From the NCBI GenBank assembly GCA_963745915.1, contig CAVUZA010000001.1:1-64000 (forward strand): DNA of 64,000 bases, read 5' to 3'. Source of the stretch: VRUE01 sp963745915. GTDB lineage: Bacteria; Actinomycetota; Thermoleophilia; Solirubrobacterales; 70-9. Positions 43,044 to 52,879 of the stretch are shown in pieces. The notes under the pieces are model-generated. The model was not told the DNA's origin, ran no database searches, and saw only the letters and a program-made list of their open reading frames with translations. The position numbers and the translations under genes are program-made. The first letter of the stretch is position 1. Each line of letters opens with the position of its first letter.

Positions 43044-43119
43044 GAGAGGCCGGGCGCCCCTCCCAAAACACTCCAGCGAGGCTCCTGCCGAGCGTTTTGG
43101 GAGGGGCGCCCGGCCTCTC
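43044..43119. repeat. palindromic element, copy C (76 bp)
   Basis: Perfect 26-bp outer stem (43044-43069 with 43094-43119), bulge ACTCCA (43070-43075), inner stem GCGAGGC/GCCGAGC, loop TCCT (43083-43086). It lies between two convergent genes, starting directly after the methyltransferase stop and ending 11 bp before the stop of the coiled-coil gene, so it could act as a two-way terminator. Confidence 0.87.
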
Positions 43120-43130
43120 CCGCTAAGACG

Positions 43131-43622
43131 CTATTCCTGCTGATCCAGGTCGACGACGGGCTGCTGCTGCTCGTCCTCGTCCCGCCCAGCCAACCGGTCC
43201 CGCCCCCGCTGCACCGCAGCGAGGAACTTCTGCAGATTCACCTCGAGCGTGTTGAGGATCTCGTCGGCGTAGTCCTCGGCGCCGAGCCGGATCTCGCGCT
43301 CGCGGGTGCGGGCGTCCTCGACGATCTCGTCGGCGGCCCGCTCGGCCTGCTTGGTTACCTCCTCGTCGGAGATCAGGCGGGCCTGCTGCTCGCGCGCCTC
43401 GCGCACGATGCGCTCGGCCTCGCGCTTGGCCTCGGCCAGCATCTCCTGGCGCTCCTTGACGATCCAGCGCGCCTGCTTGATCTCCTCGGGGATCGTCGCC
43501 CGCATCTGGTCGAGCAGGTCGTAGATCTCCTCGCGATCGACGCGCACCTGGTCCGTGAGCGGCACCGGCCGCGCGTTGTGGACCACGTCGTCGAGCTTGT
43601 CTATTAGAACGAGAACGTCCAT
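43131..43622 (-). CDS. DivIVA/Wag31-like coiled-coil protein
   Basis: 163 aa. MDVLVLIDKLDDVVHNARPV start, then a long heptad coil (about 50-130: KERQEMLAEAKREAERIVRE, ISDEEVTKQAERAADEIVED), then an acidic Gln-rich end. Resembles the Rv2927c-type DivIVA-related proteins of actinobacteria that lie near coaD and may affect cell-wall growth. Predicted cytoplasmic. Confidence 0.7.
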   Translation of the reverse strand: MDVLVLIDKLDDVVHNARPVPLTDQVRVDREEIYDLLDQMRATIPEEIKQARWIVKERQEMLAEAKREAERIVREAREQQARLISDEEVTKQAERAADEIVEDARTREREIRLGAEDYADEILNTLEVNLQKFLAAVQRGRDRLAGRDEDEQQQPVVDLDQQE

Positions 43623-43725
43623 CAGCAGGTCGTAAGCCTACGTGTCAGCGGCACTTTCGGTGAAGAAGCGGTGATTTCCTCGGGTTTTTGCAAGCTCTCG
43701 CCCAGACCGCTTCGCTGGCGCAACC

Positions 43726-44226
43726 CTACCTGTCGCCCAGGCGGTCCGTCATCGCGGCCGCCACCGGCCCGGGGACGAGGTCGGAGACGTCGGCGCCGAA
43801 GGTCGCCATTTCCTTGACCCCGGTCGAGGAGAGGAAGCTGTACTGGGGCGAGGCGATCATGTAGACGCTCTCGATCCCGGGGTCGAGCTTGCGGTTCAGC
43901 TGCGCCATCTCGAACTCGTACTCGAAGTCGGAGATCGCCCGCAGGCCCTTGACGATCGCCTTCGCCCCCAGTTCGCGGGCGAACTCGACCAGCAGGTTGG
44001 AGAAGATCTGGGCCTCGACGTTGCCGAGGTCGGCGGTCGCCTCTTCGATCATCCCCTTGCGCTCCTCGGCGGTGAACAGGGTCTTGTCCTTGCGCATCGG
44101 GTTGTTGACGATGCCGACCACGACCCGCTCGAAGATCTGCGAGCTGCGGGTGATGATGTCGATGTGGCCGTTGGTGACCGGGTCGTAGCTGCCCGGGCAG
44201 ACGACGGCGCCGTCGCGCTCAGCCAC
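43726..44226 (-). CDS. coaD: pantetheine-phosphate adenylyltransferase
   Basis: 166 aa from the GTG at 44226, overlapping rsmD by 8 bp. Fourth step of CoA synthesis. AVVCPGSYDPVTNGHIDII carries the nucleotide-binding H-x-x-H-like motif (NGH), and VKGLRAISDFEYEFEMAQLN and SFLSSTGVKEMATFG are canonical. The longer frame to 44322 reads into rsmD and was not used. Confidence 0.95.
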   Translation of the reverse strand: MAERDGAVVCPGSYDPVTNGHIDIITRSSQIFERVVVGIVNNPMRKDKTLFTAEERKGMIEEATADLGNVEAQIFSNLLVEFARELGAKAIVKGLRAISDFEYEFEMAQLNRKLDPGIESVYMIASPQYSFLSSTGVKEMATFGADVSDLVPGPVAAAMTDRLGDR

Positions 44227-44767
44227 CGGCGGCCTCGCCGTAGAAGCTGACCTCGGTGCCGCCGTAGCGGCGCTGGCGCAGGCGCGCGAGCGACTGCAGC
44301 CGCAGCGGCCGGCCGGCGCCACTCTCGATCACGGCCCGCCCCCCCGCGGCGAGGAGGCGAGGCAGATGGGTGTCCAGATCCTGCCCCACGCGGTCGGCGA
44401 GTCTATACGGGGCGTCGACGAAGACGAGGTCGAAGCGCGGCGGCTCGGGCTCCTCGGCGCGGCGGGCGAGCCAGCGCGGCACGTCGCTGCGGACCAGCTC
44501 GACCCGCTCGCCGAGGTCGAGCAGCTCGACGTTGCCGAGCGCCGCCCGGGTGTCGCGGTCGACCAGCGTGGCGCCGGCGGCGCCGCGCGAGAGCGCCTCG
44601 ATCGCCAGCGCCCCGGTGCCGCAGAAGAGGTCGAGCACGGTGGCGCCGCCGACCTCGCCGAGCGCCGAGAAGACCGCCTCGCGCACGCGGTCGGAGGTCG
44701 GCCTCACCTTCCAGCCGCGCGGCGCCACCAGCCGCCGCCCTCCCAGCTCTCCCGCGATCACCCGCAC
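44219..44767 (-). CDS. rsmD: 16S rRNA (guanine-N2)-methyltransferase RsmD
   Basis: 182 aa. Methylates G966-equivalent. RVIAGELGGRRLVAPRGWKV start; motif I VLDLFCGTGALAIEALSRGA; the catalytic motif reads FVDAPYRL where the family usually has DPPY. It starts one base before recG ends in the usual recG-rsmD-coaD run. Confidence 0.92.
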   Translation of the reverse strand: MRVIAGELGGRRLVAPRGWKVRPTSDRVREAVFSALGEVGGATVLDLFCGTGALAIEALSRGAAGATLVDRDTRAALGNVELLDLGERVELVRSDVPRWLARRAEEPEPPRFDLVFVDAPYRLADRVGQDLDTHLPRLLAAGGRAVIESGAGRPLRLQSLARLRQRRYGGTEVSFYGEAAGG

Positions 44768-44768
44768 G

Positions 44769-46895
44769 TCACAGTGGTATCGGGTCGGCGGCGCCGGCGC
44801 CGAAGCGGCGACGGGCGGCCTCGAGCAGGGGGCCGAGCGCGGGGGCCTCGAGCGAGCCGTGCTCGCGCAGCAGGGCGAGCACCTCCTCGCGGGCGGCCTC
44901 CAGGGTCGCTTCGTCCTCGGGCAGCTCGGCGACGCGGAAGCGGGGCAGGCCGTGCTGGCGGGTGCCGAGCACCTCGCCCTCGCCGCGCAGCAGCAGGTCG
45001 ACCTCGGCGAGGCGGAAGCCGTCGCTCTCCCCCGCCACCGCCGCCAGCCGCCGGCGCGCCAGCTCGCCCGCCTCTTCGGGGAAGAGCAGGCAGACCGACT
45101 CGTGCTCGCCGCGGCCGACCCGGCCGCGCAGCTGGTGCAGCTGGGAGACGCCGTAGCGCTCCGCCCCCTCGATCACCATCACGGTCGCGTTGGCGACGTC
45201 GATGCCGACCTCGATCACCGTCGTCGCCACCAGCACGTCGGTCTCGCCGGCGGCGAAGGCCTCCATCGCCGCCGCCTTCTCGGCCGAGCGCATCTGGCCG
45301 TGGATGACGCCGACCCGGAACTCGCGCAGCTCGCCGGCGGCGAGGCGCTCGGCCTCGGCCTCGGCCGCCCGTCCGAGGATCTTCTCCGACTCGGAGACCA
45401 GCGGGCAGACGACGTAGGCCTGGCGGCCGGCGCGCAGCTGGTCGCGGATGAAGCCGTAGGCGCCCTGGCGCTCGTCCTCGGCGACGATCCGGGTCGCCAC
45501 CGGCTTGCGCCCGGAGGGCAGCTGGTGCAGGGCGGTGGTGTCGAGGTCGCCGTAGGCGGTCAGCGAGAGCGTGCGCGGGATCGGCGTCGCGGTCATGTGC
45601 AGGACGTGGGGCGCCATCCCCTCGACCCCCTTGGCGTCGAGCTTGCGGCGCTGCTCGACGCCGAAGCGGTGCTGCTCGTCGACCACGCAGAGGGCGAGGC
45701 GGGCGAAGCGCACGTCGGGCTCGATCAGGGCGTGGGTGCCGACCAGCAGGCCGAGCTCGCCGCTGGCCAGGCGCTCCAGGTGTTCGCGGCGGCGCGCCGC
45801 TTTGGTCGCCCCGGTGAGCAGCGCGAAGGGGGTCGCGTCGTGGGCCAGCAGCCGTTCCAGGGTCAGCGCGTGCTGCTCGGCGAGGGTCTCGGTCGGCGCC
45901 ATCAGCACCGCCTGGTAGCCGGCTTCCAGCGCCCGCAGCATCGAGTAGAGGGCGACGACGGTCTTGCCGCTGCCGACCTCGCCCATCAGCAGACGCTGCA
46001 TCGGCTCGCCCGAGTCGAGGTCGGCGTCGATCTCGTCGAAGGCGCGCAGCTGGTCGCGGGTCGGCTCGAAGGGCAGCGACTCGACCCAGAGCCCGACCCG
46101 CTCGCCGGGCCGGCCCAGCTTCGGCGCCGGCCGCGCCGTGCGGTGGGCGCGCTTGCGGGTGGTGAGGATCGCCTGGTAGAGGAAGAGCTCTTCGAAGCGC
46201 AGCCGCTCGCGCGCCGCCTCGACCTCGTCCGCCGCCTCGGGCAGGTGCATCGCGGCGACCGCGTCGGCCACCCCGGCCAGCCCGCGGCGGGCGCGCAGGG
46301 CGGCCGGCAGGCCCTCGACCAGGTTCGGCGCCAGGCCGACCGCCTGCTCGATCCAGCGGCGCACGTCCTGCGCCCGCAGCCCCTCGCTGAGGGCGTGGAC
46401 GGGGACCAGGCCGCCCTCGGCGCTGGGCGCCTCGGCGAACTCGTATTCGCCGACGACGAAGCCGCGCGTGCCCTTGCTGCCGGTGAGCAGCAGCCGCGTG
46501 CCGGGGGTCAGCTTGGCGGCGACCCAGGGCTGGTTGAACCAGGTCGCCCGGATCGTGCCCGACTCGTCGCCGACCTTGACCCCGACGATGCTCAGCCCGC
46601 GGCGGCGGAAGGGGCGCGGGGCGCTGCCCAGCACCTCGACCGCGACCGTCGCCTGCCGTTTGGGCTCGAGGCCGGCGACCGGGACCACGCTGCGGTCGCG
46701 GTGGCGGCGCGGGAAGCGCAGCAGCAGGTCGCCGACGCTGGCGATCCCGGCCTCGGCGGCGGCCGCGGCGGTCTTCGGGCCGACTCCGTCGAGCGCCTGC
46801 AGCGAGGCGTCGAGCGCCGCCGGCCGCGGCCAGTGCAGCGGCGCCGCCCGCAGCTGGGCCGGGCTAAGCCTGCGCCCATGCCCGAAACCGCGCAT
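44769..46895 (-). CDS. recG: ATP-dependent DNA helicase RecG
   Basis: 708 aa. Remodels stalled forks and branched DNA. N-terminal wedge/OB domain (about 60-160, including VAVEVLGSAPRPFRRRGLSI), helicase core with Walker A LLMGEVGSGKTVVALYSML, DEQHRFGVEQR box, MTATPIPRTLSLTAYGDLD and QLRGRVGRGEHESVCLL. A short N-terminus precedes the HhH-like VGPKTAAAAAEAGI. Length normal. Confidence 0.95.
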   Translation of the reverse strand: MRGFGHGRRLSPAQLRAAPLHWPRPAALDASLQALDGVGPKTAAAAAEAGIASVGDLLLRFPRRHRDRSVVPVAGLEPKRQATVAVEVLGSAPRPFRRRGLSIVGVKVGDESGTIRATWFNQPWVAAKLTPGTRLLLTGSKGTRGFVVGEYEFAEAPSAEGGLVPVHALSEGLRAQDVRRWIEQAVGLAPNLVEGLPAALRARRGLAGVADAVAAMHLPEAADEVEAARERLRFEELFLYQAILTTRKRAHRTARPAPKLGRPGERVGLWVESLPFEPTRDQLRAFDEIDADLDSGEPMQRLLMGEVGSGKTVVALYSMLRALEAGYQAVLMAPTETLAEQHALTLERLLAHDATPFALLTGATKAARRREHLERLASGELGLLVGTHALIEPDVRFARLALCVVDEQHRFGVEQRRKLDAKGVEGMAPHVLHMTATPIPRTLSLTAYGDLDTTALHQLPSGRKPVATRIVAEDERQGAYGFIRDQLRAGRQAYVVCPLVSESEKILGRAAEAEAERLAAGELREFRVGVIHGQMRSAEKAAAMEAFAAGETDVLVATTVIEVGIDVANATVMVIEGAERYGVSQLHQLRGRVGRGEHESVCLLFPEEAGELARRRLAAVAGESDGFRLAEVDLLLRGEGEVLGTRQHGLPRFRVAELPEDEATLEAAREEVLALLREHGSLEAPALGPLLEAARRRFGAGAADPIPL

Positions 46896-47018
46896 TACGG
46901 CCCCGCTGCGGGCGACGACGCGAGCGAACCTCGCGACGCCGCCCGCCCGTTCCCGCGACCAACGAGGCGGTTTCCGCTCCCAGTTACCGCCCAGGGGACG
47001 ACGGCGGCACGTCCCAGC

Positions 47019-50000
47019 TCACAGCATCCATCCCTGAAGTGGCATCCACTTCTGCACTCGCGAATTGCCCGAGTCGAGGACCCAGAAGTCACCATTTTTC
47101 GCCAGGGCGATCCGGAGCCAGGAGCGAGTATCGAACTGCCCTTCGCCGGAGCCGGCCTGCCCGAACTTGGTGATGAATTCGCCAGATTCATTGAATACCT
47201 GAATTCGATTGGCTTCTGCATCGGCTGCCCAAACGTAGCCCCGATCGTCAACCGCGATATCGGTGATCTCGGTGAACTGGCCGTCGCCGGTGCCCTGAGA
47301 GCCGAATCGTTGTAGCACGTTGCCTTCCTGATCCACGAGCGCAATTCGGCGCCGCCAATGTTCGGCGACCCAGAAGTTGCCGTTCGGCGCCAAGTCGATG
47401 GCCCATGGCTTACCCAGGAAGCCCAGCGAAAGCGATTTGACGTATTCGTCGGCCGGGTTGAACTTATCAATGCGGTCCGCTTCGTAGTCGGCGACCCAGA
47501 TGTTGTCGCTGGAGTCGACCAACACGTCGACCGGGAACGCGACCTGACCGGGTTCCCGCCCGTAGGTCGCCAGGGTGGCGAGCAGCTGCCCGGTGCGGCT
47601 GTACTTGACCAGCCGATTTCCCATCCCACAGACCACGTAGATATCTCCGTTGGAGTTGACCGAGGAGGCAAGCGGGTCGTTGCAAGTCGCGAACTGGCTT
47701 AGGTATTCGCCCGATTTCGAGAAGTTCTGCAAACGGTCGTTACCCCCATCCGCGACCCAGAGCGTCCCATCGGTGGAATCGACCGATACGCCCGCAGCGT
47801 ATTCGAACTGACCGTCACCGTGCCCTTCGCTGCCGAATGTGGAGTCATAGGTAGGCGAAAAGCTTCGCCCACTCCACTTCTGCACTCGCGAATTGCCCGA
47901 GTCGAGGACCCAGAAGTCACCATTTTTCGCCAGGGCGATCCGGAGCCAGGAGCGAGTATCGAACTGCCCTTCGCCGGAGCCGGCCTGCCCGAACTTGGTG
48001 ATGAATTCGCCAGATTCATTGAATACCTGAATTCGATTGGCTTCTGCATCGGCTGCCCAAACGTAGCCCCGATCGTCAACCGCGATATCGGTGATCTCGG
48101 TGAACTGGCCGTCGCCGGTGCCCTGAGAGCCGAATCGTTGTAGCACGTTGCCTTCCTGATCCACGAGCGCAATTCGGCGCCGCCAATGTTCGGCGACCCA
48201 GAAGTTGCCGTTCGGCGCCAAGTCGATGGCCCATGGCTTACCCAGGAAGCCCAGCGAAAGCGATTTGACGTATTCGTCGGCCGGGTTGAACTTATCAATG
48301 CGGTCCGCTTCGTAGTCGGCGACCCAGATGTTGTCGCTGGAGTCGACCAACACGTCGACCGGGAACGCGACCTGACCGGGTTCCCGCCCGTAGGTCGCCA
48401 GGGTGGCGAGCAGCTGCCCGGTGCGGCTGTACTTGACCAGCCGATTTCCCATCCCACAGACCACGTAGATATCTCCGTTGGAGTTGACCGAGGAGGCAAG
48501 CGGGTCGTTGCAAGTCGCGAACTGGCTTAGGTATTCGCCCGATTTCGAGAAGTTCTGCAAACGGTCGTTACCCCCATCCGCGACCCAGAGCGTCCCATCG
48601 GTGGAATCGACCGATACGCCCGCAGCGTATTCGAACTGACCGTCACCGTGCCCTTCGCTGCCGAATGTGGAGTCATAGGTAGGCGCGCCTATCGTTGTAA
48701 ACGATTCCGCTTCTCCGACCGAAACGCCTTCCGGACTCGAGGCCGTAGCCCGATAGTAGTAAGTCGTCTCCGGTTCCAGGCCAGAGACGAAGGTTTGAAC
48801 ATCGATCGGCTGGTCCCCGTCGCCGATGCCTTCAGGACTACCTGGGGTTGTCACGGCGTGATCGAAGCCGTGCTCGTCACCAAGTGTTTTGATGTCTTCA
48901 AAATACGTATCGGCATCGACATACTGCGCCTGCCAGGCCGTTTCGTACCCTTGCGGGTTGATCTTCGCCGGAAGCCACGCAGATTCCTCAGCCGGCGCGA
49001 CTACCGGCGCCGGGTCGATCGTGGGCTCTTTTCGTTCGGTCCCTGTGACATAGATCGCGCCAGGCGACGTGACCGTCAACGCAGGCGACATGCGAATCGG
49101 CGTATCCGTATTCAACCATGGGCATTCAGAACCAGCCGCCTCGCCAAGATTCGTCGAGCCCCTGACCAGTGCTGGGTTTCCGCCAGCCAGGTTGGTCGAT
49201 TCCCCGTCCCACTCAATGCTGCAGTCGACCGGGACCGCCGCCGTCGGACAGGAGACATCAAAACCTGTTTCCCCTGCAGGCCTTAGCCGACCTTCGCTTC
49301 CGAAACGCCAGCTCAATGTCGCCGCAACCGGCAGCCCGCTCATGGTGACTGTGCATTCAGCTCCACCGAGCTCGCTGCACCCGCCAAATGCCCAAGAGGA
49401 AATCGACATCGACAGCGGGTGGCCCGCCGTCGCGCTATTTGAGAACTCGAGCGTCGATTCCGAGCAGGACACTCTGTCCAATTCAGCGTAAATAGTGAAT
49501 TCATCGCCGCTGGCGGAGATCGTCGTCCCCGAGTCGAACCGATCCGGCAGACTGCACGTGAGCTGGGACGTTTTGCACAGAGTGGTTCCCCATTCCGGTG
49601 TCTGAACCAACTCTGGCCCGAAGGCACGCCCAGCACTCGATGTTTTGTAGCCGTTGGATGGAATCCTTGCCACAAGTCGATAGCGGTCTGCGAGCGTCGC
49701 CGCGCCTTCCGTAGCTTCTTGTGTCACATGCACAAGCGACGTCCCGCTCGTCGACACCGACCCCGTCGCCTTAGACCATCCAGTCGATCTGTGATATTCG
49801 AAATAATATTCGACTTCCGGATAAGGCGACGGTTCCACATCGCCCTCCAGGATGACGGTCCCCGTCGATCCGAGTTCCATCGTCGCGGGACCGATGATAT
49901 TGAGGGTCGGCGGTTCGGGGTCGGAAACTTCACAGAAGTTCGAGGTTTCCCCTTCCCCCGTCAAGGTTCGGTAGTTGTCCTTCAGGGGCTCAACAAGCGC

Positions 50001-51056
50001 TCCGTTGGGAAGCTGTTTCAGCGGCATGGCGTCGCAATAGTCGGCGATCTCGACGAGACTGAGGAATTTCCCACTTTCGCTCATCACCGGTATTGCCCAC
50101 CCTCCGCCTGGATACGGATCGGTAACGCTCTCGGCGTACTCATGCGATGTGCTGTGCGCCAACGATTCCGAAAGAGTTTTGCCGCATCCGGGCTGGTAGC
50201 CATACTGAAGGAAGAAGCTGTAGGCCACGCCGCTTCCATATTCGTGATACGCGCAGAAGCTTCCGGTGAAACCTTCTTCGTAGGTGGTCCCCGGAGGGGC
50301 ATATATGAGTATCTGCGTATTCGGGGTCATCTCCCAACCGGTCTTTTCCGCAATGGAAGAGACCTCATGCTGCACATCGAGATGGCCCACGTTGGTTGGA
50401 GTGGTGACCGATTTGTCAACGAAGATGTCGGTTGAAGGATCGAAATGCACGACGTTTGTCGGCTTTTCGGGGTACCTGACCGGGGTATATGAGTTCCAAA
50501 AATACTGAGTGAGGATTCCCTGATAATCGGAGCCCGAAAGGCCTTCGAAGAGAAGGGAGAGGGCCGAACGCACCTGCGAGTAGCTTTCAGCTTTTTCCCA
50601 GTCGCTCCCCCAGAACACGATGTGGGGTTCAGGTTCCTTCTGCACCCCACCGCCGAAGTAGGTCAGCGTGCTTTCGCTTGACAGACCCGATATGTAATCG
50701 TCCCCAAACGTCGGAAGATCGCTTTTACCCCCGCGCCGACCGGGGCGTAGTTCGGCAGCGGTACCGCGCCCACGTCGAGGCTGAAAATGCACTGCCCTGT
50801 TCTCCGCCCAGGACGGCATGGGAGTACTGTGCCCCAGACCCTTGTGGAAATAGTCGTGCTCGAGGCCCGGCGCCCGCAGCCCGCGGACGTGGGGGTTGAC
50901 GTTTCGCCGGGTGTGGGGATTTGCCGAGGCGCCTACGGCAAAGAGCAAAAGGCCGATTGCCGCGGCTCCTATGAAACTCGCAAGTCTTCCTGCGTGCAAA
51001 TCGATCCGTGCGAAGCTATCGGGTCTCCCGTGAGCCATCTTCCCCCAACCTTTCAT
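47019..51056 (-). CDS. large secreted protein: EXORDIUM-like domain, Ig/FN3-like part, duplicated NHL propeller
   Basis: 1345 aa, signal peptide (about 28-46, IGAAAIGLLLFAVGASA). Residues about 110-400 contain HSTSHEYAESVTDPYPGGGW, resembling the HE-containing core of phosphate-induced/EXORDIUM-like and zinc-protease-like secreted proteins. Beta-sandwich parts follow (EPETTYYYRATASSPEG is FN3-like), then two copies of a six-bladed NHL-type propeller (GSEGHGDGQFEYAAGVSVDS, GSQGTGDGQFTEITDIAVDD). The gene is clearly poorer in GC than its neighbours, suggesting transfer, and interrupts the conserved fakA-recG order. Start 51056 or 51038. Confidence 0.8.
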   Translation of the reverse strand: MKGWGKMAHGRPDSFARIDLHAGRLASFIGAAAIGLLLFAVGASANPHTRRNVNPHVRGLRAPGLEHDYFHKGLGHSTPMPSWAENRAVHFQPRRGRGTAAELRPGRRGGKSDLPTFGDDYISGLSSESTLTYFGGGVQKEPEPHIVFWGSDWEKAESYSQVRSALSLLFEGLSGSDYQGILTQYFWNSYTPVRYPEKPTNVVHFDPSTDIFVDKSVTTPTNVGHLDVQHEVSSIAEKTGWEMTPNTQILIYAPPGTTYEEGFTGSFCAYHEYGSGVAYSFFLQYGYQPGCGKTLSESLAHSTSHEYAESVTDPYPGGGWAIPVMSESGKFLSLVEIADYCDAMPLKQLPNGALVEPLKDNYRTLTGEGETSNFCEVSDPEPPTLNIIGPATMELGSTGTVILEGDVEPSPYPEVEYYFEYHRSTGWSKATGSVSTSGTSLVHVTQEATEGAATLADRYRLVARIPSNGYKTSSAGRAFGPELVQTPEWGTTLCKTSQLTCSLPDRFDSGTTISASGDEFTIYAELDRVSCSESTLEFSNSATAGHPLSMSISSWAFGGCSELGGAECTVTMSGLPVAATLSWRFGSEGRLRPAGETGFDVSCPTAAVPVDCSIEWDGESTNLAGGNPALVRGSTNLGEAAGSECPWLNTDTPIRMSPALTVTSPGAIYVTGTERKEPTIDPAPVVAPAEESAWLPAKINPQGYETAWQAQYVDADTYFEDIKTLGDEHGFDHAVTTPGSPEGIGDGDQPIDVQTFVSGLEPETTYYYRATASSPEGVSVGEAESFTTIGAPTYDSTFGSEGHGDGQFEYAAGVSVDSTDGTLWVADGGNDRLQNFSKSGEYLSQFATCNDPLASSVNSNGDIYVVCGMGNRLVKYSRTGQLLATLATYGREPGQVAFPVDVLVDSSDNIWVADYEADRIDKFNPADEYVKSLSLGFLGKPWAIDLAPNGNFWVAEHWRRRIALVDQEGNVLQRFGSQGTGDGQFTEITDIAVDDRGYVWAADAEANRIQVFNESGEFITKFGQAGSGEGQFDTRSWLRIALAKNGDFWVLDSGNSRVQKWSGRSFSPTYDSTFGSEGHGDGQFEYAAGVSVDSTDGTLWVADGGNDRLQNFSKSGEYLSQFATCNDPLASSVNSNGDIYVVCGMGNRLVKYSRTGQLLATLATYGREPGQVAFPVDVLVDSSDNIWVADYEADRIDKFNPADEYVKSLSLGFLGKPWAIDLAPNGNFWVAEHWRRRIALVDQEGNVLQRFGSQGTGDGQFTEITDIAVDDRGYVWAADAEANRIQVFNESGEFITKFGQAGSGEGQFDTRSWLRIALAKNGDFWVLDSGNSRVQKWMPLQGWML
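47045..48685. repeat. 813-bp direct duplication inside the secreted-protein gene
   Basis: 47045-47857 and 47873-48685 are the same sequence at an offset of 828 bp, with 15 bp between; the translations in several frames agree exactly. Each copy encodes one full NHL-type propeller. Identity at silent positions means the duplication is recent or kept identical by conversion; an assembly artefact is also possible. Confidence 0.93.
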
Positions 51057-51224
51057 GTGTTCCCTGCTCGGCTCGAAAGCCGACTCTGAACGAACCGGTC
51101 CGACCCTAGACCGCCAGGTCAGCGTCGACTACACCTATATGGGGGACTTGACGATTGCCACTGCGCCATTTGGGGCGCGAGTTTGCAGAGGAGCGGCCGC
51201 AGCGGATACCGAGCATGACCGCTG

Positions 51225-52856
51225 CTACTGGGCGGCGAGCAGCCACCACCAGCTCGGCTGGCCGCCCTCGTGGGTCTCGATCTCGACCCCGTCGGGGACG
51301 TGGGTGTCGAGCTCCCCGAGCCCGATCGGGGCGCCCTCGCCGGCGATCACGGTGACGATCTCCGCCCCCTCGGCAAGCCGCTCGACGGTGGCGGCGAAGG
51401 TCGTCCCCGCCCCGCCCCAGGCGACGATCTCGCCTTCGGCGAAGCCGACCGCGTCGCCCTTGCGGAAGCGGCCCTGGGCGTCGTCGCGGGCGGCCGGGGC
51501 GACGCCGCCGTTGGCGATCGAGCCGAGCGCCTGCTCGAGCCGCTCGGCGTTCTCGGCGGCCGGCGCGTCGGGGTCGAGCTCGACCAGGGTCAGCAGGCTT
51601 TTCTGCAGCGAGGTGGCGGCGAGGACGCGGGCCGGCTTCTCGGAGAGCTCGCAGGCGCGCTCGGCGGCCATCACCACGTTCTTGGAGCTGGGGAAGACGA
51701 GGACTTCGTCGGCCGGCACCTCGTGGATCCCGGCCAGCAGCTCGTAAGTCGAGGGGTTGAGCGTCTCGCCGCCGGGGACGACGTGGGCGCCGAGCTCGGC
51801 GAAGAGCCGCTCCAGGCCCTCCCCCGCCGCCACCGCGACGGCGCCGGTGCGGGCCGACTCGAGCCGGGCGCTGCGTTCGGCGATCTGCTCGCGCATGTCG
51901 GCGACGTCGAGGTTGGTCACCTCGCCGGCGCCCTCGAAGAGCGCCACCGCGGCCTCGGGCTCGTCGGTGTGGACGTGGACCTTGAGCGTCGCCTCGTCGC
52001 CGACGACGAGCACCGAGTCGCCCAGCCCCTCGAGCCGCGGCAGGTAGTCGCGGCTGTTGAGGCCGGCGCCGGCGACGATGAAGTTGGTGCAGTAGCGGAA
52101 GCGGCTGTCGGCGTGCTGGGGCTGGCTCAGCTGCGGCGCCTGCTGGTGGTCGACCGCGGGCGCCTCGGCGCCGTCGCCGCGCAGGCCGGCGACGACCCCG
52201 GCGAGGATCAGGACCAGGCCGTAGCCGCCGGCGTCGACCACGCCCGACTCGCGCAGCACGTCGAGCTGCTCGGGGGTGCGCTCGACCGCCCGCTGGCCGT
52301 CCTCGATCGCCCGCTCCAGCACCTCGGCGAGGACCGCGTCCTGCTCGGCCTCGTCAACGCCCTTGTCGAGCCGCTGCTTGCCGGCCTCGAGGTGGGCGAG
52401 CTGGCGGGCGATCGAGTGGGCCATCTCGCGGAAGACGGTCAGCATCGTGCCCTCGGCCGGCTCGCGCACCGAGTCGTAGGCGGCGTCGGCGGCGCTGGCG
52501 AAGGCCGAGGCGACCAGCACCGGGTCGATCAGCTCGCCCGGGCGGCTGGCCAGCTCCTCGGCGGCGCCGCGCACGATCTGGCTGAGGATCACGCCCGAGT
52601 TGCCGCGCGCGCCCATCAGCGCCGCCCGGGCCAGGGCCTGGACCAGCTGGGTGCGGCCGACCTCGTCGACCTCGAGCCCGTCGAGCCGGTCGAGCTCCTC
52701 CATCACCGCCTTCATCGTCATCGCCATGTTGTCGCCCGTGTCGCCGTCGGCGACCGGGAAGACGTTGAGGTCGTTGACCTCCTGGCGACGCGCCTCCAGG
52801 TATGCGTAGGCAGAACTGACTACGCGCCGGAAGCGCACGATCGAGGGATCGGGCAT
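51225..52856 (-). CDS. DAK2-domain protein, FakA-like fatty acid kinase
   Basis: 543 aa. N-terminal DhaL-like kinase domain: LNVFPVADGDTGDNMAMTMK holds the Mg-ATP Asp residues, then ALMGARGNSGVILSQIVRGA; C-terminal part (about 340-540) is the FakA middle/C-terminal region. FakA phosphorylates fatty acids held by DegV-like FakB. The gene normally sits between rpmB and recG, as it does here if the inserted genes are ignored. Confidence 0.88.
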   Translation of the reverse strand: MPDPSIVRFRRVVSSAYAYLEARRQEVNDLNVFPVADGDTGDNMAMTMKAVMEELDRLDGLEVDEVGRTQLVQALARAALMGARGNSGVILSQIVRGAAEELASRPGELIDPVLVASAFASAADAAYDSVREPAEGTMLTVFREMAHSIARQLAHLEAGKQRLDKGVDEAEQDAVLAEVLERAIEDGQRAVERTPEQLDVLRESGVVDAGGYGLVLILAGVVAGLRGDGAEAPAVDHQQAPQLSQPQHADSRFRYCTNFIVAGAGLNSRDYLPRLEGLGDSVLVVGDEATLKVHVHTDEPEAAVALFEGAGEVTNLDVADMREQIAERSARLESARTGAVAVAAGEGLERLFAELGAHVVPGGETLNPSTYELLAGIHEVPADEVLVFPSSKNVVMAAERACELSEKPARVLAATSLQKSLLTLVELDPDAPAAENAERLEQALGSIANGGVAPAARDDAQGRFRKGDAVGFAEGEIVAWGGAGTTFAATVERLAEGAEIVTVIAGEGAPIGLGELDTHVPDGVEIETHEGGQPSWWWLLAAQ

Positions 52857-52879
52857 CAGCGCGAAATCTAACTCCCACG

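Noticed and set aside
44370..47315. 981-codon open frame on the plus strand
   Set aside because: Exact antisense of recG/rsmD; His/Gln/Leu/Arg-rich shadow sequence.
47045..48685. CRISPR-like repeat array
   Set aside because: Two 813-bp coding repeats, no short repeat/spacer pattern and no cas gene anywhere in the window.
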